From assembly GCA_040766665.1 (NCBI GenBank), contig JAXGQD010000005.1, forward strand, positions 1 through 64,000: a stretch of 64,000 bases of DNA. Direction: 5' to 3'. This DNA is from JAXGQD01 sp040766665 (lineage in GTDB: Bacteria > Bacillota > Clostridia > Saccharofermentanales > Fastidiosipilaceae). Numbering within the stretch: position 1 is the first letter of the stretch; every line of letters begins with the position of its first letter. The position numbers and the translations under genes were made by a program. Below, in pieces: positions 17,180-24,258 of the stretch. The notes below the pieces were generated by a model. The model was not told the origin of the DNA, ran no database searches, and saw nothing but the letters and a program-made list of their open reading frames with translations.

Positions 17180-17956
17180 TTATTTACTCTCAAACAAATA
17201 CGAGGTCATCGACATCGAACCGAGTTCGCGGTATTCATTCCAAACTTCGATATTATCGTCGTTTTGCGCAGCACCCAAGGCTATAAGCAGGGGATAGTAA
17301 TGCTCTAAGGTAGGAATGGCTTTGTTATAGTAAGGTAGTTTATTGAAACGGATTGCTTGATCAAACTGTGCGTTTGCGATGGCATCTCTGATTTCAAGAT
17401 CGAAGGCATCTGCCCAAGGAAAACCGCCGCTGGAATCCCAGGAAACCATGCGCAGGTTGTGGACGATGTTCCCGCTGGCTAAAATCATAGCACCTTCGTG
17501 ACGAAGGGGGGCGAGTTTTTGGCCAATGTTAAAAATCTCAATCGGGTCTGTTGTCACGTCGATGCTGACAATTACGACAGGAACATCTGCTTCTGGGTAC
17601 ATGTGACAAAGCACAGACCACAAGCCATGATCGATGCCCCAAGCGTTGTCCTCCTGGACCTCAGGACTGAGTAACTCGATTATCCTATTGGCATATTCAG
17701 GATGTCCGGGTGGGGTATACTTTAGCTCGTAAAGCGCTTGTGGAAAACCGTACATATCGTAGATTTGTTTGTTGTCTGCAGCAGTGCGTACGAAAGTGCC
17801 ACGTGTCGCCCAATGTGCTGAAATCGCAATAATGACTTGGGGTTTTCCCAAACGTGAACCCATTGCGGACCATTCTTTAGAAGCTTTGTTTTCACCTAGG
17901 GCATTCATCGGTGAGCCATGACCGACGAATAGGGCGGGGGCGTTTTGCTTTGACAT
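17180..17956 (-). CDS. DODA-type extradiol dioxygenase (YgiD/4,5-DOPA dioxygenase family)
   Basis: A 258-residue protein of the class III extradiol dioxygenase fold, near the normal length of about 260. Candidate metal ligands are visible: His in LFVGHGSPMNAL (about 13), His in VIIAISAHWATRG (about 48), and WGIDHGLWSVLCHMYPEADV near 106. ASGNIVHNLR near 160 and a late HYYPLLIALGAA also fit. Family members open catechol rings with O2 using Fe(II), or Zn in some DOPA dioxygenases. An oxygen-using enzyme is unexpected beside ferredoxin-dependent metabolism. It is on the same strand as the AraC gene upstream of it, which may control it. Confidence 0.83.
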   Translation of the reverse strand: MSKQNAPALFVGHGSPMNALGENKASKEWSAMGSRLGKPQVIIAISAHWATRGTFVRTAADNKQIYDMYGFPQALYELKYTPPGHPEYANRIIELLSPEVQEDNAWGIDHGLWSVLCHMYPEADVPVVIVSIDVTTDPIEIFNIGQKLAPLRHEGAMILASGNIVHNLRMVSWDSSGGFPWADAFDLEIRDAIANAQFDQAIRFNKLPYYNKAIPTLEHYYPLLIALGAAQNDDNIEVWNEYRELGSMSMTSYLFESK

Positions 17957-18063
17957 CGTGAGACCTCATTGTTCCAATAAATGTATTAAAAACAATCCTA
18001 ACACAATCCAGTTGAGATAGGACAGGAGTCCCAAGTTTTATGGATACGAAGGTGATAAAACCA

Positions 18064-18912
18064 TTACTCTTGAAAGGATTTGTATTTTTTGCGATATTGC
18101 TTAGGAGAAATTCCAATATGCTTTTTAAACATAATATAAAAGTTTGTGGAAGTGTTATAGCCAATCATTCCGGCAATCTCTGTCATAGTAAAGTCGGTTG
18201 CAGTCAACAAAGTTTGTGCTTCTCCCATACGAAGCATGGTCAAGTATTGGATAGGTGAAAAACCGGTTTCGCTTTTAAATACATGTGATAAGTAAGATTG
18301 GCTCACTCCAAAATCTTTACTTATACTATCGAGGGTCAGGTCCTCATAATAGTATTTGTTGATATAGTTTACAATCAGTTTTGATTTATTGTCATCTGAT
18401 TTTTCAACAAGCTCGGGACTCAGGCGTTTTTCGCTTTTGAGTTCTAATATCCTATATAAAAATGCATTAAGGAGATGCTCAGTCATTTCCTTATGATGAG
18501 CTCTCTTGCTTTTCCAAACATTGAAAATGACTTTAGCCAAGTCATGTATTTCAGAAAAATGTGCAATTGAGTAAAATGCTGGTTGGTCTAAATCGGAAAT
18601 AAGATGATCCTGAGGAAGACCGGGAATATTAAGATTCGTAATGGTTAGATTAATAAACAAGCCATGTGGCGAGCGGAAATTTTCCGAGTGGTATACATCC
18701 CGATTGCATACGATAATACTTCCTGGGGACAAATAGTAGTGACTGTCATGGAACAGATAATCATTATAACCATCAATAATCAGTGTAATCTCTAAGAATT
18801 CATGCTTATGTAAATTACGTGGGGGATGGAAAGCATTCGAAAAATAATTCTTCCTTACATACAATAAGGTAGGTTTGGTGGTGCTTAACTGATTATCGAT
18901 TGTTTGATGCAT
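18064..18912 (-). CDS. AraC-family transcriptional regulator
   Basis: A 282-residue regulator. The N-terminal cupin-like sensor includes LHKHEFLEITLIIDG and YYLSPGSIIVCNRDVYHSE. Two helix-turn-helix motifs sit at the C-terminus: LDSISKDFGVSQSYLSHVFK and MTEIAGMIGYNTSTNFYIMF, followed by GISPKQYRKKY. It is divergent from the URO-D-fold gene at 19267 and upstream of the dioxygenase at 17180, so either or both could be its targets. Base composition is more AT-rich than that of the housekeeping genes further right. Confidence 0.88.
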   Translation of the reverse strand: MHQTIDNQLSTTKPTLLYVRKNYFSNAFHPPRNLHKHEFLEITLIIDGYNDYLFHDSHYYLSPGSIIVCNRDVYHSENFRSPHGLFINLTITNLNIPGLPQDHLISDLDQPAFYSIAHFSEIHDLAKVIFNVWKSKRAHHKEMTEHLLNAFLYRILELKSEKRLSPELVEKSDDNKSKLIVNYINKYYYEDLTLDSISKDFGVSQSYLSHVFKSETGFSPIQYLTMLRMGEAQTLLTATDFTMTEIAGMIGYNTSTNFYIMFKKHIGISPKQYRKKYKSFQE

Positions 18913-19266
18913 TGGATTTCCCTAATCAGAATATAAATACAAAGTGATGACGTTTTGTTTTATATTCTACTTTTATCTGAATAGAATGCAAGATATTTAA
19001 TAAATGAAAACTATAGTATATGAAAAGCCTGATAAATGAATGAATGTGCAAGTATATCGTGCAACATTTATATAGAAATAATGTTTTTCTCTGGCTATAT
19101 TATTTGTGTCAGGTAGGCACTCTGCACTTGGACGAACGTCGAAATAAGGTAAAAAATATCAGCTAGAGTAAATCAATAATTCAAAATTAAAAAAACTTCA
19201 AAAGTAAGATAGCGTCACAGATCCGCTGTTTTCTACAACAAAAATGTAAGCGAAGGAGATTGTAAT
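18913..19266. other. Divergent intergenic region between an AraC gene and a URO-D-fold gene
   Basis: 354 AT-rich bases with no gene. GTGCAA occurs twice 13 bases apart (19046 and 19059), flanking TATATC, possible half-sites for a regulator. A TATATT at about 19095 could be a -10 element for the gene at 19267, with GAAGGAG just before that start. No riboswitch was recognised. Confidence 0.3.
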
Positions 19267-20610
19267 ATGGCTTCTAATATGACTACACATGCCGCTTTTG
19301 ATTCACCAGGAACGACGGTATCTAATGATGCATGCTTCGAGTATTTGGAAATTAACTACAATAAAAACGATATTCAAACCATCCGAAGATTAGCAACTGA
19401 GTATATGGAATATGCAAGTTTACCCATCCAGAAAAAGACTGCAGAACTGTGGCGAAAAATGAACAACCTCGAAATAACGCGCCCCATGCTTTGGCATAAT
19501 GAACTGCCTTGGCATGAACTAAACGTGGATGATGAACTCACTTTAGTGACCTCATCTGCATTTACTAGGCGGATTGAAGAAGAACTAAGAAGAAGACTTT
19601 ATCTTTGGCGTCATATGCCCGCTGATATGGTGATGGAACCAGTATTCTATTCCCCGTTGATAATCGAAAACAGTGGTATGGGAATAAGCATCACCGAAGA
19701 AACCTCGTCTGTTGATTCTAACAACAATATTGTGAGTCACAAATTCATTCCACAAATCAATTGTCTAGAAGATATAGAAAAAATTACTCCACCAGTCATT
19801 ACATTGGATGAATCGAGATCACAGGCGACACTCGCTGCTTACAAGGACATTTTCGATTCTATTTTACCGGTAGAAATGCGGGGCGTTCCTGGTTTTTGGT
19901 TTGCCCCAGTTGACGATGTTGTGCAACTAATGGGGACAGAGGAGTTATTAGTCAATTTATTAGTGGAACCGGAGCTGGTGCATGCTACTATGCGAAAGCT
20001 GATGGATGTGAATCTTCAAGCATTGGAGCAGTATGAAGCCTTAGGCTGTTTAGCAAGTAACAACACCAACTATCGTGTCGGATCAGGTGCATATGGTTAT
20101 ACGGATCATTTGGCAGAAGGCCAACTCGTTAATGAAAAGTGCAAAAACATGTGGGGTGCATCCGCGAGTCAATTCTTTACCGCAGTATCTCCGGATATGC
20201 AAAGAGAATTTTCTATCCATTATGAAAAAGAATGGTTAAATCGTTTTGGTTTGAGCTACTATGGTTGCTGTGAAAGATTAGATAATAAGATTGAAGTGTT
20301 AAGTGAAATCAAATCATTGAGGAAAATATCTATGAGTTTATGGTCGGATTTAAGTAGATCAGCTGAGCTTATCGGTAGAAAGTATGTCGCTTCGCTAAAG
20401 CCTAGTCCTGCTGTTTTTGTAACTGATGTTTTTGATGAGGATGCGGTGAGAAACGATATAAGTAATAGACTCGAAACAATGAAAAACTGCAATGTTGAAA
20501 TAATAATTAAAGATATTAGTACAGTTAACCATGATCCCAAACGTTTTTGTGGAGATGGGTTGAGATTGTTACTGAATTATGTAATAAGAATAGCTGATGC
20601 ATACCAGTAG
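19267..20610 (+). CDS. Uroporphyrinogen decarboxylase (URO-D) fold protein, methyltransferase-like
   Basis: A 447-residue protein. The C-terminal part reads GLSYYGCCERLDNKIEVLSE and SLRKISMSLWSDLSRSAELI followed by KPSPAV, a pattern of the long URO-D-like proteins of anaerobes rather than of heme-pathway HemE, which is shorter. Many relatives act in corrinoid-dependent methyl transfer (MtaA/MtbA-like), often beside O-demethylation or methylamine genes. No corrinoid protein is adjacent, so the role is open. GAAGGAG precedes the ATG. The divergent AraC gene may regulate it. Confidence 0.78.
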   Translation: MASNMTTHAAFDSPGTTVSNDACFEYLEINYNKNDIQTIRRLATEYMEYASLPIQKKTAELWRKMNNLEITRPMLWHNELPWHELNVDDELTLVTSSAFTRRIEEELRRRLYLWRHMPADMVMEPVFYSPLIIENSGMGISITEETSSVDSNNNIVSHKFIPQINCLEDIEKITPPVITLDESRSQATLAAYKDIFDSILPVEMRGVPGFWFAPVDDVVQLMGTEELLVNLLVEPELVHATMRKLMDVNLQALEQYEALGCLASNNTNYRVGSGAYGYTDHLAEGQLVNEKCKNMWGASASQFFTAVSPDMQREFSIHYEKEWLNRFGLSYYGCCERLDNKIEVLSEIKSLRKISMSLWSDLSRSAELIGRKYVASLKPSPAVFVTDVFDEDAVRNDISNRLETMKNCNVEIIIKDISTVNHDPKRFCGDGLRLLLNYVIRIADAYQ

Positions 20611-20693
20611 AAAACTTTACACATCCGAAGCTATACAAATAATTTAGATAATTGTTTGACAGATTATCTCTCGAAAAATATCAAAGCCTCAAC

Positions 20694-21104
20694 CTATCCC
20701 AACAAACCCTTATCGATACGTTCCTTTAGATTTAGAATTTTTTCTTCGATCGTTTTCATGGTGTAAAGAAAGGCTGCATCGTTTTGCCCACTAGGATCGT
20801 CCAATCCCCAGTCTTCGCGATGTTTTGACGGCAGCCAGGGGCATTCGACATTGCAGCCCATCGTAACCACAACATCAACATTGGGAATGTTTTCAATCAG
20901 TTTGGATTTCTGACTGGTTTCCATATCGATACCATATTGCTGTTTCATTAAGCGGACGGCGTCTTGATTGATATGTTCCTTGGTTTCCGTTCCTGCGGAA
21001 TAGCTGTCGAAGCTTGAGGAGGCAAATGCCTTGCCCAGCGCTTCGGCGATTTGGGAGCGACATGAATTATGTACACAGATAAAAGCAACTTTGGGTTTAC
21101 TCAT
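20694..21104 (-). CDS. arsC: Arsenate reductase, low-molecular-weight phosphatase type
   Basis: A 136-residue thioredoxin-coupled ArsC. The P-loop CVHNSCRSQIAEAL (Cys10 to Arg16, CX5R) is near the N-terminus. The resolving cysteines lie in VVTMGCNVECPWLP near residues 83-88, and DWGLDDPSGQ supplies the catalytic Asp. It reduces arsenate to arsenite using thioredoxin-type reductant. It is the last gene of a four-gene operon and overlaps the thioredoxin-like gene by 8 bases, so the partner is probably that protein. Confidence 0.9.
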   Translation of the reverse strand: MSKPKVAFICVHNSCRSQIAEALGKAFASSSFDSYSAGTETKEHINQDAVRLMKQQYGIDMETSQKSKLIENIPNVDVVVTMGCNVECPWLPSKHREDWGLDDPSGQNDAAFLYTMKTIEEKILNLKERIDKGLLG

Positions 21105-21432
21105 GCTTTTTACCTCCTACAGAAATAAGCATTTTCTTCACTTCCGCAGCTTTCAAGACTTTTCCGTAAGATACGACTTGCTCGTTTATGACCAAAGCAG
21201 GGGTCGACATAACACCATATTTAGCAATCTGAGTGAAGTCCGTCACATGTTCGATAGCCTGATCGATACTGAGCTCTGACAATGCTTCACTTGTTGCTTT
21301 TTCCAACTGATTGCATTTTGCACAGCCACTGCCCAAGACTTTGACAGAAGAAATCGTGAGATCAGGATTACTGCGGATTTCCTCAGTGCTCTTGCTTTCA
21401 TCGTTTTTACGACTTGACTTAAAAAACGCCAT
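21097..21432 (-). CDS. Small thioredoxin-family protein with CAKC motif
   Basis: A 111-residue protein with a charged N-terminal tail, then VKVLGSGCAKCNQLEKATSE (redox motif CAKC near residue 37) and YGVMSTPALVINEQVVSYGK with the cis-proline of the thioredoxin fold. It matches the MTH895/TM0996 type of archaeal-like mini-thioredoxins. In this operon it sits between an ArsP/YraQ-type permease and ArsC, so it may reduce ArsC or pass thiol equivalents to the permease (inference). Confidence 0.83.
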   Translation of the reverse strand: MAFFKSSRKNDESKSTEEIRSNPDLTISSVKVLGSGCAKCNQLEKATSEALSELSIDQAIEHVTDFTQIAKYGVMSTPALVINEQVVSYGKVLKAAEVKKMLISVGGKKHE

Positions 21433-21446
21433 AATTAGCTCCTTTT

Positions 21447-22457
21447 TTAGATGATGTAAGGTTGAATAAGATTAAAGAGGTAGCCGACCAGAATGATGCC
21501 AAGGGTACAAATAGCGATAAAAAGGGCTAGCAGTTTCGGTTTTACGGCTTTGCGCAACATGATGAGCGAAGGTAGCGAAAGCGTGGTAACGGCCATCATA
21601 AAAGAGAGCACCGTGCCGAGTTGGGCGCCTTTGGCTAACAATGCTTCAGCGATGGGGATGGTTCCGAAAATATCTCCATACATCGGAACTCCGATAAGTG
21701 TGGCGAGAACGACACCGAAAGGATTGCGCCCACCAAGGATTTGCGTGACCCAGTTTTCAGGTATCCAATTGTGAATCAAGGCACCGATACCCACGCCGAT
21801 GAGGATGTAGGGGAATACCTTCCTTAGCGTAGAAAGCATCTGCTCTTTGGCAAAATCCAGCCGTTCTCTTTTGCTTAAACTGGGTGTATCGAGTGCGAGT
21901 TGCCCAGCTTGTTTTACAATATCTTCCAGTTGCTCATTCATTTTTGCCTTTTCGATAAGCAATCCACCGATGATGGCAACAACTAGACCAAACAGGACAT
22001 AGAGTAGGGCGACTTTTGCCCCGAATATGCTCATCAAGAGCACTAATGAGCCAAGGTCAACCATGGGTGATGAAATGAGAAAGGAAAAGGTTACACCAAT
22101 AGGCAGGCCGGCTGAGGTAAAACCGATAAACAGCGGGATGGATGAACAGGAACAAAAAGGAGTGACTGTTCCAAGCAATGCCGCCAGCACATTAGCCCAG
22201 ATGCCGCGAAAGCGACCCAATATGCGCTTGGTACGTTCCGGAGGAAAATAACTTTGTATATAAGAGATGAGAAAAATCAGGACGCAAAGTAAAGCGACAA
22301 TTTTTATCACGTCATAGATGAAGAAATGGAGGCTGGCTACCCAGCGGTTCGTGATGTCCAAGCCAAGTGTATGCAGCAGGCGACCGACCAGTACCTGCAA
22401 CCACTTCATGCCTAATAATTGATCTTGAATAAAGTCCCAAATCATAGACATAAACAA
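21447..22457 (-). CDS. Permease of the ArsP/YraQ (DUF318) family
   Basis: A 336-residue protein with about eight or more membrane segments in two halves. Each half carries a family signature: VTPFCSCSSIPLFIGFTSAG with a CSCSS motif near residue 105, and LIGVPMYGDIFGTIPIAEAL in the second half. Family members efflux trivalent organoarsenicals or arsenite-related compounds. The gene overlaps arsR by 16 bases and precedes the thioredoxin and arsC genes, which supports an arsenic role over the other functions proposed for DUF318. Confidence 0.85.
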   Translation of the reverse strand: MFMSMIWDFIQDQLLGMKWLQVLVGRLLHTLGLDITNRWVASLHFFIYDVIKIVALLCVLIFLISYIQSYFPPERTKRILGRFRGIWANVLAALLGTVTPFCSCSSIPLFIGFTSAGLPIGVTFSFLISSPMVDLGSLVLLMSIFGAKVALLYVLFGLVVAIIGGLLIEKAKMNEQLEDIVKQAGQLALDTPSLSKRERLDFAKEQMLSTLRKVFPYILIGVGIGALIHNWIPENWVTQILGGRNPFGVVLATLIGVPMYGDIFGTIPIAEALLAKGAQLGTVLSFMMAVTTLSLPSLIMLRKAVKPKLLALFIAICTLGIILVGYLFNLIQPYII

Positions 22458-22741
22458 TTTCCATCAGCCATTGTGCAAGTGAGCGATTGCATGAAAGACT
22501 TAAATGCATTTAATGTTTCACAGTTGATGGAATAGTAATTCCATTTTCCGTCCTTACGAACATCCACAAGTCCGCATTCACTGAGATTTTTCATATGATA
22601 AGATAGCGTCGGTTGTGTGATGTGAAACGCTTCAAGCAGTTTACATGCGCATTGCTCGCCATCTGCCAGTATTTGCATAATCTGAAGGCGGTTGGCATCA
22701 CTGAGACTTTTACATATTAAAGCAGCATCGATTGTATTCAT
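22442..22741 (-). CDS. arsR: ArsR-family metalloregulator
   Basis: A 99-residue winged-helix repressor. The sensor motif EQCACKLLEAFHITQPTLSY (CxC in the recognition region near residues 31-33) matches the arsenite-sensing ArsR type. CTMADGNCLCL at the C-terminus adds further cysteines that could bind metal. It is first in the operon arsR-permease-trx-arsC and should repress from the upstream palindrome, with release by As(III). Confidence 0.9.
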   Translation of the reverse strand: MNTIDAALICKSLSDANRLQIMQILADGEQCACKLLEAFHITQPTLSYHMKNLSECGLVDVRKDGKWNYYSINCETLNAFKSFMQSLTCTMADGNCLCL

Positions 22742-22766
22742 CTGTCCCTCTTAAATATTGATAAGT

Positions 22767-22797
22767 ATCTATGTGACAATTATAAATACATATAGAT
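22767..22797. promoter_or_regulatory. Possible ArsR operator
   Basis: ATCTAT (22767-22772) and ATAGAT (22792-22797) form an imperfect AT-rich palindrome about 30 bases upstream of arsR, the usual position for ArsR autoregulation. Confidence 0.4.
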
Positions 22798-22919
22798 GTT
22801 TGTCAATGTGATAAAAGCTATAATCACATTACCTTACACCAGTTAAGGGACTAAGAAACGATGAAGAGTAAACGGAAAGGCAAGATAAAACCGCAACATA
22901 ATCTTTTCACGAGGGAGCG

Positions 22920-23600
22920 TTATTCGTCTTGAAGATCTAAGAGATGTTCTTCAAAAGCACGACGGTCATGAATTTTGATTGTTTTAGCTTTCCTAGTAAT
23001 AAAACCTTCCTCTGCAAAACTGCGTAATCTTCTGGAGAGCGTTTCGGGTGTAATGGCCAGAAACTTTGCCAGTTCGCGCATTGAGAAGGGGAGTGTAATG
23101 GTGGACGAGTCTTCGGCTTTTGCCAGATCGAGTAAATAGGAGGCCAGGCGTGCCGCTGCACTGCTTGTGGCGATACGCAGCGTCTGCTCATCACTTTGTC
23201 TTAAGCGGCGATTATATTCTTCCAGTAATCTGAGACTGATCAGTGGATATTCAAGCAATAGAGCGCGGAATTCTTCACCACTGATGAGACAGACTTCGAT
23301 ATCGGTCAGCGCTTCAGCAAAGTTTTCTGAAGGTCCGCTTTCCAAAAGGGCATTCTCGCCGAGTACGCTGCCCGCTTCGTAGACACGCAAAAGCTGCTCC
23401 TTACCGGTAGCAGAAAGCTGATATTCCTTAATCTGACCCCGCGCCAAAATTAGCAGCTTGGGTTTCAGGTGAGGCGCAAAAATCAGCTCACCCTTGTGGT
23501 ATTGACGATACTGGGTGATGGCGCTGATTTTGATAAGGCTGTCCCTATCTAAATGATTGAAGATAGGGACGATTTCTGCACATACATGTTGCTCTGTCAT
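22920..23600 (-). CDS. Crp/Fnr-family transcriptional regulator
   Basis: A 226-residue regulator with a cyclic-nucleotide-type beta-roll (ITQYRQYHKGELIFAP, then YEAGSVLGENALLES) and a C-terminal helix-turn-helix (SMRELAKFLAITPETLSRRL). Only Cys7 and one Cys near 103 are present, so a full FNR-type [4Fe-4S] set is lacking; a two-cysteine redox or metal switch as in Flp proteins is possible. It is downstream of a P1B-ATPase and metallochaperone on the same strand, suggesting control of metal or redox homeostasis. GGAGAA precedes ATG 23600. Confidence 0.85.
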   Translation of the reverse strand: MTEQHVCAEIVPIFNHLDRDSLIKISAITQYRQYHKGELIFAPHLKPKLLILARGQIKEYQLSATGKEQLLRVYEAGSVLGENALLESGPSENFAEALTDIEVCLISGEEFRALLLEYPLISLRLLEEYNRRLRQSDEQTLRIATSSAAARLASYLLDLAKAEDSSTITLPFSMRELAKFLAITPETLSRRLRSFAEEGFITRKAKTIKIHDRRAFEEHLLDLQDE

Positions 23601-23626
23601 GGGATTCTCCTAAGCATCAAGCTGTT

Positions 23627-23914
23627 TTATTTCGCTGCGATGAGCTTATCTGTGATATCGCCAAGCAAGAGATAGGTTTTTTCAAAGGTCTCACACGCGT
23701 CTTCAGGGATGGCAAACTCCTGCGTCATGTCCTGTAATTGGGTGGCCAGTGCCTGCTTTTCAGCCAGAGATTTCTCTTCTTGCATCATTTCCAAGTACAA
23801 ACGCAAGACCTCAGCGAGTTCAGGGTGTGTGTCAGCATGGACTTTTTTGATGATAGGCAAAAGCTTATTGATGGTATTGATTTTTCTAACTCCCAAATTG
23901 ATTTGCTTGCTCAT
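23627..23914 (-). CDS. Small hypothetical protein in the metal-export group
   Basis: A 95-residue, mostly helical cytoplasmic protein, not recognised. It contains HADTHPELAEVLRLYLEMMQ, then acidic stretches (EFAIPEDACETFEKTY). One Cys and two His could bind metal but form no known motif. A good GAGGAG site precedes ATG 23914. It lies between the HMA chaperone and the Crp/Fnr gene, all on the minus strand, so a shared role in metal or redox sensing is likely but not shown. Confidence 0.65.
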   Translation of the reverse strand: MSKQINLGVRKINTINKLLPIIKKVHADTHPELAEVLRLYLEMMQEEKSLAEKQALATQLQDMTQEFAIPEDACETFEKTYLLLGDITDKLIAAK

Positions 23915-23953
23915 GGGTATACTCCTCGTAAATAAGTTAATGTGATTATCGAC

Positions 23954-24169
23954 TTAAGAAATTTTCAGGACATCATAGCCGATACCGCTAATCTTTTCGG
24001 CAATCTTTTCAGCATCCGTTTGGCTTTCGTCGAACTCGACTTTGGCCTTACTTGCATTAAAAAGGACTTTGACTTTACTGACACCGGGCATGTTTTTGAT
24101 GGCGGTTTCAATCTTTTGTACGCAAGCCGGGCAGGCCAGTTCTTCCAGTTGTAAATTTGCTTTTTGCAT
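23954..24169 (-). CDS. Heavy-metal-associated (HMA) metallochaperone
   Basis: A 71-residue ferredoxin-like HMA domain, close to CopZ in length. The metal site is LACPACVQKIETAI (CPAC near residues 13-16; CxxC is usual). KVKVLFNASKAKVEFDE supplies the next strands. AAGGAGA precedes ATG 24169. The adjacent P1B-ATPase lacks an N-terminal HMA domain, so this protein likely acts as its detached metal-delivery domain. Confidence 0.87.
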   Translation of the reverse strand: MQKANLQLEELACPACVQKIETAIKNMPGVSKVKVLFNASKAKVEFDESQTDAEKIAEKISGIGYDVLKIS

Positions 24170-24258
24170 ATTCGATCTCCTTTATTTTATGGTTTTTTTA
24201 TTTGCTTAACTCTTAACATTATCTTAGACGCTTCGTGAAAGATTGTACTTGATCCCGG

